DNA of 64,000 bases from Elusimicrobia bacterium RIFOXYA2_FULL_47_53 (GTDB lineage Bacteria > Elusimicrobiota > Endomicrobiia > Endomicrobiales > XYA2-FULL-47-53), in contig MGVE01000017.1 of NCBI GenBank assembly GCA_001800315.1, positions 50,684-114,683 on the forward strand. Reading direction: 5' to 3'. A program made the translations under genes and the position numbers. Positions 25,901 through 28,738 of this stretch are shown in pieces. The notes under the pieces were generated by a model. It saw only the letters and a list, made by a program, of their open reading frames with translations, was not told where the DNA came from and searched no databases. Every line of letters starts with the position of its first letter. Position 1 is the first letter of the stretch.

Positions 25901-28313
25901 TCTTTCGGTTCCGGGCATAACCGATAACCTTCGGAATGTAGAAGAGCTTAACGGCGAACAGAAGCAGCTGCTTTCTGCAGGTTCCGCCCAGGTAATGAGA
26001 GCTATCGCCGAAACTCCCGTATTGAGAAGGCAGATAGCCGAGGCCTACAATATTGATTTTGACAATGCCGTTATGCCGGATATTGTTCAAATATCAGACG
26101 GCCAGGCAGTAAGCCTCGCCGAGGAAATAAACAGTAATAGTGAATTTTTCGGCAACACGCTTCTTGAGGTTGTGCTGAGAGATTCTTCTGCTGAAGGGCT
26201 TGTGAGGCTTGCCAAAGAGCCCGAGGTTCTTGTTAAGGCGGCGGATGGCGTCAAAGAAATATATCCCTGGGCGGAAAATAAAATAGTCCGCTCAATAGCG
26301 CCTGCGGACGATCTTGAGGCTTTGAAAGCCGATATGCGGATTTATGAGCCTGCTATAAAAGTCAGGCAGAGCGGCCAGTCGCCGGTTGCTTCAGGCATTA
26401 TCTTTAAGTACACCATAGGACAGCTTCGCAATCCAAGGATAGATTATGGAATAGGAAAGATTGACAATTACCTTGCGGAAACCGTTGTCAGCAATAAAGA
26501 CTACTATTCCGACACCGCCCTGTTAGCGGATATCCTGAACGCGAAAGGGCATATAAATGTCGGCCTTGTTGATCTGCCCGGGTTAGAGGCCAATCGGCAG
26601 GACGGCGGTAACGCGGTTGATGATAATGCCGAGAAGAGTGTGCTCGCGGCGGCGAGAAACCGCTCTCTTGGGGATACCTCTTATAATGAGTTTAGAAATG
26701 ACATAAATAATAAGAAATATTTTGAAGGTGAAGCCGATGAATATGTTTATGCTCAGTATGCTGCCGAGCAGGCCCTTAAAAAGCATATTTTCAACAACCC
26801 CGGCCTTGCCGACACAAAATTCATGTTTAAAATTGATGCTTCGCGTATGTCTCCGGAAAAGCTTGAGGCGTCCGTTAACCGCTTGTTCGCGCTCGGTTTT
26901 GCCGGAGCCAATATTGACTTTGACGATATCTCTAATGATCAGGTGGAGGCTTTTACCGCGGTGCTCAATAAACTGCAGTCAAAGGCTCAGGACTCAGGCG
27001 CTATCCTGATGGCTTCCGGAAAAGTAAAGGCCAGAGGTGTCATGGTTGCCAAAAAGGCCGATCCGGCCAATGGCGCCGCCGAGATTGATATGCTTACCAG
27101 CGCCGGCAAGGATATTTACATAGAAATGAAAGAAGGTAAAATATTTAAGAAAAAAGATGAGGCCAAAATTGTTGAGTTCCTTGACGCCTGGAATCAGTCG
27201 GGAGCCGGATTTATCATTGACAACTCGCTGAAGCAAGGTGTTTTAGACAGAAAATTCAGGTTGAATGGGGATGTTTCGGGGTTTGATATAACCGATGTGC
27301 TCAATAGAATAGCCCTCGGCAATATTTCCCGGCCGGCCTCAAGGCAGGAATTGTTAGCCAAGGCAAGGCTTCAGGGCCAGAACCTTAGCGGCAAGGCTGC
27401 CGTTAACTACACTTCCTGGGAAGAAAATCCGGCTAAAAAACAGCTGCACGGACTGCTTGAAGCCTTCGCGTCCGCAAAGTCCGACGCAAACGCGGAGCTC
27501 ATGAAAGGGTTTGAAGGTAAAATTGTTTCAGCTCTTGATAGCGCGGGACTGAGTTCTCCTGCGGTGTCAGTTGCTTTATCAGGCCTGGTAAAGCAGATAG
27601 AGGCCTCTAAGGACAGCCCGGAGGCGCAGGCGGTGCACTACGAGCGCCTCGCGGCTTTTGCCAGAGGGGCCATGGAAGGCGCCCTTGAAAATATATATTA
27701 CAAAGAGCTTGGCTATACTGAAGAGCCGTTTGTGAATGATTCGGACAGGTCAAAATTCCTTGCCCTGTTGTTTGCGGCGGACGCGAATCCCGACGGCCTC
27801 GCTGTAGTAGTATCAGTTAAAAAGAATATGAAGAATGTCAGTACAATTGACGAGGAAAGCGCCCGCAAAGCTATGGCATATATCAATGCCAACTTGACTG
27901 AGCTCGGTTCTGCGGCAGGAATACTAAATAAGAGCGTGGACTTCCTTCAAGGTTCGGCCGGCGCTTTCAGCGTTGTGCAGCTGCGCTCCTCTGTTTCTCA
28001 GCTCGCGACCCACGAGGGGCTTGTCAGCCTGTGGCCTCAGATCCTTCTTGTTATGTCAACAATAGCCGAGTCTCAGAACTCATTGTCAGCTGCCGAAATG
28101 AACGCGAGGATTCTGGCTGATATCACGCCATTTGTCGGTAGAATAAATAACACGGGAATGCTGCCGAGCGCCGATAAGTCCGGCGTGCGGCCTGTTGCCA
28201 TCACACTCGTCATATTTGATGTTGTTTCTCAGCGCAGGCAGAAAGAGATCGTTAAGAAGACATCCGAATCAATCAATATAGCCGCGCTGAACCTGTTCCA
28301 GGCAGCTCAATAA
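1917..28313 (+). CDS. Giant multi-domain membrane protein (8,798 aa) with GT2/GT84-like, GH13-like and GT5-like modules
   Basis: One uninterrupted frame of 26.4 kb, with GAGAGGG four bases before ATG 1917. Order of what I can see: hydrophobic export/TM segment at residues 39-61 with a possible AIA|Q cleavage site at 62; TIKI/ChaN-like fold about 98-540; hydrophobic segments about 1152-1247; TM about 1492-1511 followed by LysM about 1514-1571; TM about 1697-1720; coiled-coil-rich stretch about 2015-2105; membrane-embedded OpgH/GT84-like glycosyltransferase about 2249-3280; I/V-P-W repeat array about 3460-4750; TM about 5180-5203; HEAT-like repeats about 5420-5714; HELRH zinc-protease-like module near 5904; GH13-like barrel about 6072-6592; GT5-like module about 6822-7472; Ala/Pro/Lys linker near 7820-7880; unassigned C-terminus with a barrel-like stretch near 8295-8470. 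Giant proteins are known in Omnitrophota. The combination suggests extracytoplasmic or membrane glucan metabolism, but several catalytic motifs are altered, so activity is uncertain. No frameshift or internal start is evident. Confidence 0.85.
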   Translation: MNIQKLKRKLMEGVARPVWGTLNAPVPVLLETASEYFSFIRAVAIVTVTCFIVSSIAGPAIAQVSQVAEENRKYAQVFDDFVLPYTAARITGASYSASPRVVIQIQDLHCHGEVQRNINRVLSLVNEKYPVSKIYLEGAYGSVDTSWLNAISDKEMRQAVVESLVDQGKLTGVEYFSASGNSVPVMGLEDKDIYNANLLRLGRILDSQADVDKALSGIELELARLKARYYNPKQKALDILSAKYRKEEVKTNDFYRELKKLGDKNGLDIYEYRNMTAFLGLMELEKELNYKRISRQLQEFIITLKQRLPYDAYKVLLEKMNDFSRLDELYVYLIKLDRDFKLGLSNTFPNLSTFFAYIDASQKVNPVNLVNEERRFVRELQKKLSANATEKEVVFIADFYSTLAEYYTNRLTAEDYEYYLKNEREFKVLWSKYSDSYYLSGLEPFNAILNDYYVANIERNRRFVKNILSASDTPAGTEASPYVNSVSETLKSLKNATEIDIVVTGGFHTLGLSELLAEKNISYLVITPNVTKDTKYASDVYNALAKQQFKVLLGEERPSTSAQIQGQTTDRFAKNTPQKGALALPVISGDEWDAGYIHSATLAQGGLGALVKANSDPNSVVGQINREILKDGRIKMSYNGENEYSLRDGSYGKIIQKYTVTPEGNVEIVGSSEFSSKPQAFGLTSKTQLISEVYISMLSVGVSAVPFMKLAEYTLAFQNMSVKALDNLVGKSRSYDGKTFKIVNDSRLEPASQKALAALKTKLLERRTELRQITEKFAPENTNGRMPVTINVVEGDVLPIDDDSLAFATVKLDNGTLVLYITEGLLKSISRIPAGDKKERIIKSLLQWELSEYIYLNVADNALETKDGLGRVVSLTYRDFYNKEMKEAQVKGDKWEFAELFAFADRERAKLQKLVYEEAKRVTLVPSTRNSIDKISDPVEKRQAYAAAIRSAVRAWTISYLNEYKKERAGDLVALVGEITPSSFYRNAESDEYVFAVEENARALSLDDLIAGIREKLVNDQLLGLGIAKGSQEEKDFFRLEARIPEAFYSISNEFNNLMPVKAVLTKLEGPQDALTAAELKNTDLARSIQVKVVMNELSDKANKIKADLVQKVLPAQIYRNIPTASILDPLINRLNISQSFAKFFTVILAPGWETIALYFAFNAFGFGWAVLGFAFAHTIVDWVVRTNQDGLAKAFSINNLKSDISKFSVRLLLAGAFVVPFEFFSPIAAGVISFITHAVYNYAVLSRGWSLPLASLTTPAFDLNKENRKLRIYRFLDEKCGIRTDKLNSKEVFWKDGVRTNLYTWIARRRLLPESTLTVAWGAALSDAAYIKSLDKSKLRDFAAQQGIDITNSRQPWADVTNLYQEKSRFFSLLRSELFGSKNMTFDELKFIPVRVNDKGEFEIIEYLLETTDKNGNDKTWVSREFGLTPSKYYYDKKLMKVSIRQYIDGYSAVKQELDEKNLFYEEELDRLIETGEISNIGRFGNIIKPAVIAVGTFFSTMFLSGTSYAAQVIQKGDSLWKIAKNQLINSGISSPRNAQISEMVDKIKEVNPAINPNLLRIGQEINVDVAEKVQPSVQPLVEAVANTPQAAETAAQAVTNVSANAAPAADVVSQALPQVADAASKLADFYQAVEPGARQGAEIAYPVVNAVQNAVPAVNTAVPSVNMFDSLVTSMQSTILDAFTYIQSIGQSYPSIAATVGIIAIAVGVVFLGYKAFLRNKAVETLVFRTKDEGLRSKNLTWLYESNRPIALNTAAKDYTLNNVREIIKINRQSKNGVEGLSGGKIKVDYSDSVLKQYSIYELSRLVEEIIRPQLSTGSKIRLSVINDLKRAPGVSISLLYRVTNGAFGSVSLNLAGHPEARLLYEQAGIFFDSGLIVPLLAIGKELYGASYEFPEPKDVGQEESMKEQESVLAKSLETARRVAAQEKKIEKPNEMDALASEVVTYMHEKARSGILLPWPVFSFLYKRGFFKKSAEKFRYAAEGQRRFTMPELLVSGRVAKLASVRLAAMGKGDAETKKKELEIERAKAEPDAAIINELERSIDMIEANGKIEALRKELDSINADIKKQAKQGVDNPLKGNARKGAIEFEIERSEFNLLNMKYQVQSEIRNEFIAKYQALAKKEVGDMDFSSYDKLFNNIVDKINIVVKAAGNDKDIADLSEMLGLPLEVVVGAIEGHRIGSDKLYLVNRLIKELNRYGSKYSSALEMLNYYKYDVEARDFVAGLVKNADTIIPDSFVKSNPAYFYEWFRISLQAFMGLGIYVLPALIFYGTAFVFMPIPIIFGVIFGLITYYVAWAPAHKFSLHVTGVFVKWFGRGVRGHERIKYIDRYIDDKYTADVPLRVSNVISKISASEDDFDVAIKYLRQTLERDIALLKRHPNNLEFNIIIRSDTNPYKSARNKEIVDYEMKVMRELIEEYREELPNLNIGYFNMGAREWVNNTNGKLGQGGFGMKAGGIALQMQLFEEGYTKSRIYVDESHEHSMRDNPVFCAVVATDLAKMLGHEKSHDTRDKAARGELNESIHRDILAGNDLKLTKDYGYRDTLSLLSDDKNIVLEVGETDKMLAIMLHPANKHIVMTTPHIVVTPPYIDGVPQSSWWWKLMKVSRDIHNEFNARLMASIYGNGSAFFGKGVVRQGKYYQNVFKRETLSIARILSHDWQESIFSVYTEALYGSLNYSVEILQKSEDEMLLQVNLNDDTRFVKIVFDRKKGQVEVYEEDYAGGDGKFTLAKVFLLKDICVSTEFNDLAGILKLSPEAAKDFKELQSKEVLRVYDLVSSGELKKVKDEKDKKEFISKKLSEFENLRGVSNLSAAEKEKAVENYKNDLLAAFDKKHILDKKIGAHMAELAERAEIKFNGDARKIAEYMLRRGNAYQNQLLAELKSAELARNIPIIKARMIDEFGHLMTIDHVSKIVTNSYGNSYSMGERDQLNPLTYLMRDARWLLGDIQMARTELPYKAFLPPAHQTHTEGIMRRLLGNSFFLAFVVLSNLIWIFPTVLALPAVVPIQVALILITAFGILYKDRIGDPFSYAVNMAKAEGRELSLVGRVVTYIPLFFQGIFEIVVTTLVSLLLVVISPLITFAMYLYEKSGKSPSWTPSSVVSTMELKKPISRKEFADMSARLELEGLSKDEIQMLRDSLSKEGNEKSEIISYILQSAQNQGLDIKAMQKDIKRIAGGISQKEYKDVLLFKAVKIGIFAVLTFGVFIWLGVTPVTAFSVYGILPLSFSLLGGMLAMRWAGQVRAYSSSSTPLWKKGVASAVLVSIMAGSVAGVMTARSVPTYDKSMIERALPLLSESPERYGYSEEVKKAFDQVKESQARANAYVPKSTVPGMALSGKISDVAAAQVPLTKVEAKPGVVMTKPAASVDVVLPPINAKAGRINTVREVFSADLLKFMKYAKVRAERKPLSEISLPDEEIKRGGGGELIKTGAALGFKRTQKSIAWAAVQTVAASFSSYIGIGINLISKVEAIAVIWEYGDKYPWLSLTGDISSTVFWSESRLYADRSMEDFARIYRWDDIAAMWKAGVAEDIPGYERYEYLQTAVVTLHYAGLPVTEQNVNKFLGHFTKENINKLVAKYPALENSLRPYQLLPEKARTGIKLFGILNLLLPPGMGVQLPTDLPVITLAQVAHQVISGDSGTVEVLTALAIANDMTLESLLDRMGFGYVNEAIDKKWAVNEKVFAEYVNRFQSDMKMQGLEKPEDFMKPESVTLSAHMANYQMVEAVWDTLVNEGLRSGRPSNNEIREIGEKLNNNMVEMWDIFSVWERGGKEKYPKIFKQAMISKGVADQYAMNMYLAMELAGKDKTVQEKAKQDYLMLLKKLQFDPALAVYNQYGFVEEGIVNDLMFMNEVGRRKLSYDPRSDEANNKDLIENINKTINGQRFEAKQLTALLWLASLDEELRANGFVHTDENGNKKYAEYEVKTSDRGNVLIKVTPLNAAKTYLELYGQGVRSYPDIPWSKVVGSYLMLFYHGHFGKVSDLMNHSKDDFSDAQKWFTQGYLMQEYSMSKEEHAKLRSEVNSAFDEYQRLVSKDKSALNQRDRDSIADYENKELTLAKKDLIEVVMKDKYTKIGITDEEEIEMMHRRSEDKENLFGVYTFISNMIISARVNNIDAEENELIRVFMKAYNFGTKSMDFSEKNMVPWLDVSLFIVINYFKTDFAAQFNEKDIRSPDSKIKILFEKLNAPMRYSNRWLFNKYDPAGSGEAPEITDKQIELIARKMYERMGYVDQQIDILISILNTDQAGIIKLYTAYMFVGTLLEDYEKNRVKQIDADKDPVKDLGEVDKASKLAEMYFKLYLKGKGGDYQNIPWWDITRFMLQAEILAGFKSEEEVFEYYKKSFGYVNAWLADKNFKVPEDFVITVVKKPYGDLNYPESKIDVIVRETLPQLKLYTAYMFAAKIIESLDYNGVKVDPQEVIADFMELYKYGIAEQKDKLGAIPWFDFASYAVVEYHVNKADKGWKNVKEYINSDYYKGTLPLVQRYITDSTKLPDGFAYENAFRTELVIKNKNTDPRNDLSKEENRKQLLEINAVLGDQSDAVKNFNGYLVLASLKLKYEARFGAIADRDERAWLETAASRLLNAWKTYPGKYPNLPMMKSGVLESIVMDSMVFSDPLEIERALGLDEANRLMSADNNLGVSQAVKDDIAKEFTLRTKVEIKDEAVKEYMAVLTAVNLLKVNFMDVSNENINKVLETRLAIRNLSAKYPRLKISEKRGNAETWTIFAIENGIAVGDLETKYFEVISANFDKIKSSFTDDEMAIKLNKGLISALIDRRTAAAEFGAEEDMLADPDIDADDIVVELGRYQVSKSIALGQDVADLAVFFELSGKVKAANKPQLDAMTNSYNNVLSKLDLKNRVESSDDLKELISYIVLTEKIQGKCDSFASSIVALKNAVYGPAATPEIREAFSQFKGFDELSAGIVKNLTAINNSTPVLGKIESVRKDNERLAASLEFSWALWMTLKNVPIGALEEIIGNIEYVEEKYRDVIGFIPSDESGVTFTDALGVYIRGDYWKPMYWLNAEYKKIQPEWWVNNIVKESYQRLFDKVLDDSDPDGNDAKLLKAFYKKYERKRPLGDGKGLFDEIVDDLANNGAYELNKSGELVRADKNTYKLRIELAQELYNAKNEILNDIQKQRRSDTFIREDVSAASKLLNELLDSPSQMKAEAANIENILNRNLYMNKKMALLISVAMAGLLYVLWKVLDFFGRSRPLPASSVGLGFTKDEVLSRVAMGSAEGSQVHNLAVSLVDRMFADSDKRTVLSKGEARLRHSESLDLLSAAISSNTDLLKSVGVNKNNIEVLVSDQMLTKENSLSFGLVQVRDGKLYFIVSEIFLNRLTDSDKEMRIGQFVNYSLREYAAINAKNSDEYNKFVYSLDSKVDEKDRTRSAVNYRKYAMAGTNEDLIDILSFAKNNIPIDITYKKAVGGLLAANKDVKGKKAAIKALLTVAKLGEDSTVKRLLQNNMSQSVSAMIEASAQAAISVLNDMVANDVPAVKLAAAVALGRLSPQQGVSALSGYLVSTDGTDINVSENMPLLIGSVADGIKNIWDDMLKPDNNEGISSINSKIVAMDELASYVGPSEEVRDAIRPLLFSDNINIKLVALDALSRLGDKQSLDIVKTILVNNAYSKEVRMAAAAFIGRLGSIEDLDLMVSAYKVSIYPALKIAILNAIGSIGKQEVAHSVSLSVLRDIINNEKGITPRKQAVSVYVSLFSSVDKIDLINRLLEKEEMTDVRILLAQVLKDEIAKINEAKKKTKAFEALKIKGNNSLLGSIEKLLASKNKFEAVKGAPMPNDSELFKMPRAESMELVNAFKDAGVPLSGGSIGALITKAYDSIAAGLKAQGKDKELATLNGKNEIKIVLIEKDQSQHLFENHLNDGFIGINRTFLEIIAQNPKIAQALFIAGIAHELRHEAGIPDEDLTVDANLMASLMPLYNVTSEELENSYLADILESPEFVLETLRAVLEIHESAISRITKAFGKLLGKGREKTRKSDIVNNSLLAEKAIAVLSEHAKELMGKTEAELAALLKNPERFENGELSRVVSEIKDYSGSIDRKPLNLNITVNALDVGAEVNGKKIEINNSIKKMMLLIPVIASLGGQVYINGIFGTSELSKRFHSRSGDGSSITRVGNAVVRGGYQVKEERLQDGTVLKDEFGNVFSPAKDVETWDENYKHLFEVANKFGVDVTVDMFGWLSPDAVTAENYKRLIYREVPEDLIKSMKLGVSDRDMERLQNVGWVINDNYGVVRIKENGAERLILCKHLGVGRDQFALNILSNEGRSYLSRAMKKLVYAGVKGFRFDLPHEASLDYMGGYLADPSLFNAEEREYFQQCRKTNREPWQDVLDEVNSDRKVQAVLSGGKIDLVGETYPFFGEIQNKLRVAGMDYLYDKGLYDVFKLYANNPGMVLEKLRPEVENALTKLSKGEKLYISASNFDEQSLKNISGPVEQFVSLCLFLSMRKDARVHLGMREVAYQCGDVCSIPGGSNKQLQHGGAFEHPVIPFEELLSRDNFTEYLNNVLANSPIVKIVSRFAELKEKAKGPAVEVSNSFYNRYFTFVSEQTDGSYAVAVIDFMPQDLSKGILEIDMPHQLDEVIRGKIANRAGIDINQLRDDLIKDNLVEDALKDVANEYVVNGGQENLDLGFTRDRGSRKLYFHVKVGLDEISKERRLGVPEILTISKRTWKEQVADAIYQNNPDYILNELLKCKDQRGSFDREKVINLIGACSGPVEELYEKYTSQATWRVTKAQRQLSARDQKALLDILDEHYGGQDKAVPKLILSMFLLDAADAEEAAEDKAGASGKGTKNIDLNLFAKYRIFKDMAKQVWALRGRASYIVSAEISYWGGGLGAVMVFLLKGETRLIKYLNVKDASAASIELFYKNNTKGEPLDYAKECGVDLEIDKLTGTPKVIDYYIALGNSSRRARAYVGKDKYGCTRYLIEDVDGNDGRGYQSSSNVLYSYREGDKNPQNATKYESMAFLSVASAELIRILEAQRKDRLGANWKPAFVHANDGQCGFLAAVIKSKYRNDPVMNKMLHYFTTHTYANRGYWWNGGKDSVAVGSEQMNLERYMQYLGISPKYWTAAFRMEDGQWVGDDSSLGVRLSDGSNAVAADHRDDQSAIDRLWTRLVGTPNGADPNLLGQYLKESYAEAYKQLSNDPDNEEQLDLRHPGPKLFWAAKAKAREKLNRSGIITSTGRRIVLNVPEEQYGKPGSSAWLSQLQQVITNVGRAVPEKVGRGLVSYDSVDPEGRGGPASNENIIAAVKAGRQVVLVGVEQGYDLSKQIVARFRDLEQLIADRKAGKRLAPGETKEQYSGDFFFVNKVTADEKMLVFAASNMHIHWPYGPYTHRKERLYPSKPLSALLSSLSRAGGSLAMAIGRTKKGTGANEYTESPALDAIVAGPWSEEGGVGGIIDQGTEISENGNGNTYRFEYSEQGFRDLLTTAGHLWDTDKEMYARHSLNTRPLNSVMHYLNSGFLGYLLPMCRIADEKARQETVDAELIKSVRASINGIKDNKMKIEKISNMLFGAHADGTRLSEQEAVMYNFVFKPEISQMNFGFRSGSYASGLDEFLNMKLRFDENDKAILIDLKHLQSGHYTGLMSKIFNDLDCLDEVNNWSKNFMSGLDNDNAEIMKKDRRITVLFENLAAMMYSELLAARLDSSDSKVVSIRKKLDRVIQHINGDKEVIRKILTDPVNPYGLSSGNRVYGLKGLAESMNEIDVVNFKKYVAFLFEGLKCQGDIVELFATVHTADDFKATLQSLIVALQSTPNAEHNLMNGVIEQENAVSAATNLLAKITFVSDLEQVFAQNPFIAAPQYGYETTVPSKTQEVASAEAPVAAPQLPETQKTSPAVIAAEEVKPVAAAPVAPSSKKRQRVRAKESKKNTGIPVGNIVANVRESSPRTMAEKTALALVQPWLAIEGMNDLVGRTMYFIGEVNATLLINVMKLGMKPVQVTLLNDTLLNNELLTEINAANVIIGNDKVVQLTFFKPVSGKGNASPVIIALSVPGITDNLRNVEELNGEQKQLLSAGSAQVMRAIAETPVLRRQIAEAYNIDFDNAVMPDIVQISDGQAVSLAEEINSNSEFFGNTLLEVVLRDSSAEGLVRLAKEPEVLVKAADGVKEIYPWAENKIVRSIAPADDLEALKADMRIYEPAIKVRQSGQSPVASGIIFKYTIGQLRNPRIDYGIGKIDNYLAETVVSNKDYYSDTALLADILNAKGHINVGLVDLPGLEANRQDGGNAVDDNAEKSVLAAARNRSLGDTSYNEFRNDINNKKYFEGEADEYVYAQYAAEQALKKHIFNNPGLADTKFMFKIDASRMSPEKLEASVNRLFALGFAGANIDFDDISNDQVEAFTAVLNKLQSKAQDSGAILMASGKVKARGVMVAKKADPANGAAEIDMLTSAGKDIYIEMKEGKIFKKKDEAKIVEFLDAWNQSGAGFIIDNSLKQGVLDRKFRLNGDVSGFDITDVLNRIALGNISRPASRQELLAKARLQGQNLSGKAAVNYTSWEENPAKKQLHGLLEAFASAKSDANAELMKGFEGKIVSALDSAGLSSPAVSVALSGLVKQIEASKDSPEAQAVHYERLAAFARGAMEGALENIYYKELGYTEEPFVNDSDRSKFLALLFAADANPDGLAVVVSVKKNMKNVSTIDEESARKAMAYINANLTELGSAAGILNKSVDFLQGSAGAFSVVQLRSSVSQLATHEGLVSLWPQILLVMSTIAESQNSLSAAEMNARILADITPFVGRINNTGMLPSADKSGVRPVAITLVIFDVVSQRRQKEIVKKTSESINIAALNLFQAAQ
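2208..3536 (+). other. Giant protein: TIKI/EreA/ChaN-like module
   Basis: The module starts with a beta strand leading into IQDLHCHGEVQ (His109, His111, Gln115), then IYLEGAYG with Glu137-Gly138. It ends with VVTGGFHTLG, where His508 sits in a GxxH motif. Two GxxH-type motifs enclosing a conserved Glu is the signature of the TraB/TIKI, EreA and ChaN superfamily; here the first Gly is replaced by Gln. The intervening part is long and helical. It follows directly after the export segment, so it would be extracytoplasmic. The assignment is at fold level only. Confidence 0.4.
6456..6629 (+). other. Giant protein: LysM peptidoglycan-binding module
   Basis: VIQKGDSLWKIAKNQL opens a classical LysM: a V-x-KGDSLWKIA start, a helix, then EVNPAINPNLLRIGQEINV with the N-P-x-L-x-x-G-Q-x-I closing motif. 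It follows a hydrophobic segment ending in SYAAQ at about residue 1513, which resembles a signal peptide and would place LysM outside the inner membrane. An Ala/Val/Pro/Gln-rich linker follows. LysM binds N-acetylglucosamine polymers, so this part probably tethers the chain to the cell wall. Confidence 0.8.
8661..11760 (+). other. Giant protein: membrane-embedded glycosyltransferase resembling OpgH/GT84 glucan synthases
   Basis: Hydrophobic helices (residues about 2249-2303) precede a GT-A-like domain. About six more hydrophobic helices (2977-3090 and 3190-3280) follow it. OpgH-like motifs in order: IIIRSDTNPY near 2388 (OpgH has LSDT); MTTPHIV after the acceptor-aspartate region; FFGKGVVR where OpgH has WGHNAIIR; ILSHDWQES at 2655-2663, matching the OpgH signature LSHDFVEA; and MRDARWLLGDIQ with Arg2942-Trp2943, matching the RW-x-x-G-x-x-Q signature of OpgH and GT84 enzymes. 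The DxD position carries Glu-Val-Gly-Glu (2558-2561). The known families make periplasmic beta-glucans; substrate here is inferred. Confidence 0.6.
12300..16150 (+). repeat. Giant protein: degenerate helical repeat array with I/V-P-W signature
   Basis: A recurring pattern of a helix with Tyr/Ala, then a short turn of type (K/S)YP or (I/V)PW, then a hydrophobic helix. The clearest copies are KYPWLSLTGDISSTVFW (Trp at residue 3483), YPDIPWSKVVGSYLMLFY (3959), MVPWLDVSLFIVINYF (4144), NIPWWDITRFMLQAE (4311) and AIPWFDFASYAVVEYH (4441). Weaker copies include KYPKIFKQAM, KYPNLPMMKSG and KYPRLKISEK. The four clear consecutive copies are 185, 167 and 130 residues apart. The helix before several copies also recurs (LYTAYMF twice). 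I know no named family that this matches. Confidence 0.5.
18174..19056 (+). other. Giant protein: HEAT-like repeats
   Basis: Paired helices with the HEAT pattern of Ala/Leu-rich second helices: VPAVKLAAAVALGRL, INIKLVALDALSRLGD, KEVRMAAAAFIGRLGS and PALKIAILNAIGSIGK. Spacing is about 35-45 residues. HEAT repeats build a curved scaffold for protein contacts. They follow a single hydrophobic helix at residues about 5180-5203 and precede the HELRH module. Confidence 0.65.
19440..19830 (+). other. Giant protein: HExxH metalloprotease-like module
   Basis: The segment FIAGIAHELRHEAG carries an intact His-Glu-x-x-His zinc motif (His5904, Glu5905, His5908) in a hydrophobic helix. It is preceded by a beta strand of type IKIVLIE and by GFIGINRTFLEII. 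A third zinc ligand is not certain; Asp or Glu residues follow in PDEDLTVDANLMA. Two similar but degenerate modules occur elsewhere in the same protein (near residues 848 and 5350), where the motif reads WELSE and YSLRE. Zincin fold is inferred. Confidence 0.5.
20130..21690 (+). other. Giant protein: GH13-like (alpha-amylase family) barrel
   Basis: Motifs in GH13 order: VDVTVDMFGWLSP (strand 3 region), VKGFRFDLPHEAS with the nucleophile-position Asp6296 and its Arg two residues before, DLVGETYPFF with the acid/base-position Glu6362, and ISASNFDEQS with Asp6430 where active members have N-H-D. All three carboxylates are present, but the usual His before the last Asp is Phe. A C-terminal beta domain may follow (FTFVSEQTDGSYAVAVIDF). 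Activity on alpha-glucans is plausible but not shown. Confidence 0.65.
22380..24330 (+). other. Giant protein: GT5-like (glycogen/starch synthase family) module, probably altered
   Basis: YIVSAEISYWGGGLGAV resembles the N-terminal S-E-x-x-P-x-x-K-x-G-G-L motif of GlgA, but the position of the ADP-glucose-binding Lys is Trp6837. FVHANDGQCGF (His7002) matches the HAHDW-x-x-G motif and YFTTHTYANRGY matches the T-I-H-N motif. The C-terminal GT-B half is recognisable only in part: VVLVGVEQGYDL matches the R-L-x-x-Q-K-G-x-D-L region. The P-S-x-F-E-P-C-G-L loop appears as ASNMHIHWPYGPY. It sits 230 residues after the GH13-like barrel. I expect changed specificity or loss of synthase activity. Confidence 0.6.
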
Positions 28314-28327
28314 AAAGGTGGTATAAA

Positions 28328-28738
28328 ATGGTTTTAAAAGAAATTGAAGCTAAGAAAAAAGTCCTTGTCCTGGATGACGACAAAACAATGGTGGACCTTA
28401 TTTCCGACATCCTTCTTGAGATGACGGTGATAGGAGATGTTCACGGGGTTTCCGATATAGATCACGCCCTGTCGCTTTTGAAAAGCGAGGACTACAACGC
28501 CATATTAAGCGATATTCACCTCAATTCCTTTGACGGCGCGAGCGGTATTGATTTTATTAAAAAGGTGATTTCTCTGTACGGAAACAAGTACAATAAAAGA
28601 ATAATTGTATTGACCGGCGACAGGGAAAAAGTGGATGAGGCGCTGAGAAACGGCGCGTTCATCGCCATGGTTAAGCCGTTTGATGTTGAAGAGCTAAAGG
28701 AAAAAATAAACAATGTTGTCGTGAAAGAAACTAAATAA
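28328..28738 (+). CDS. Stand-alone response regulator receiver protein
   Basis: A 136-aa single REC domain with no output domain. KVLVLDDDKTM provides the acidic pocket (Asp16-18), AILSDIHL the phospho-acceptor Asp62, VLTGD the switch Thr96 and MVKPFD the conserved Lys116. AAAAAGGTGG lies before the ATG. It begins 14 bases after the giant gene, so it is probably in the same transcript. CheY-like proteins act by binding a partner, and the partner is not evident here; the two-component genes at 41-44 kb are the nearest possible phosphate source. The loop after the phospho-acceptor (NSFDGASG) is longer than in CheY, as in several adaptor-type receivers. Confidence 0.9.
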   Translation: MVLKEIEAKKKVLVLDDDKTMVDLISDILLEMTVIGDVHGVSDIDHALSLLKSEDYNAILSDIHLNSFDGASGIDFIKKVISLYGNKYNKRIIVLTGDREKVDEALRNGAFIAMVKPFDVEELKEKINNVVVKETK

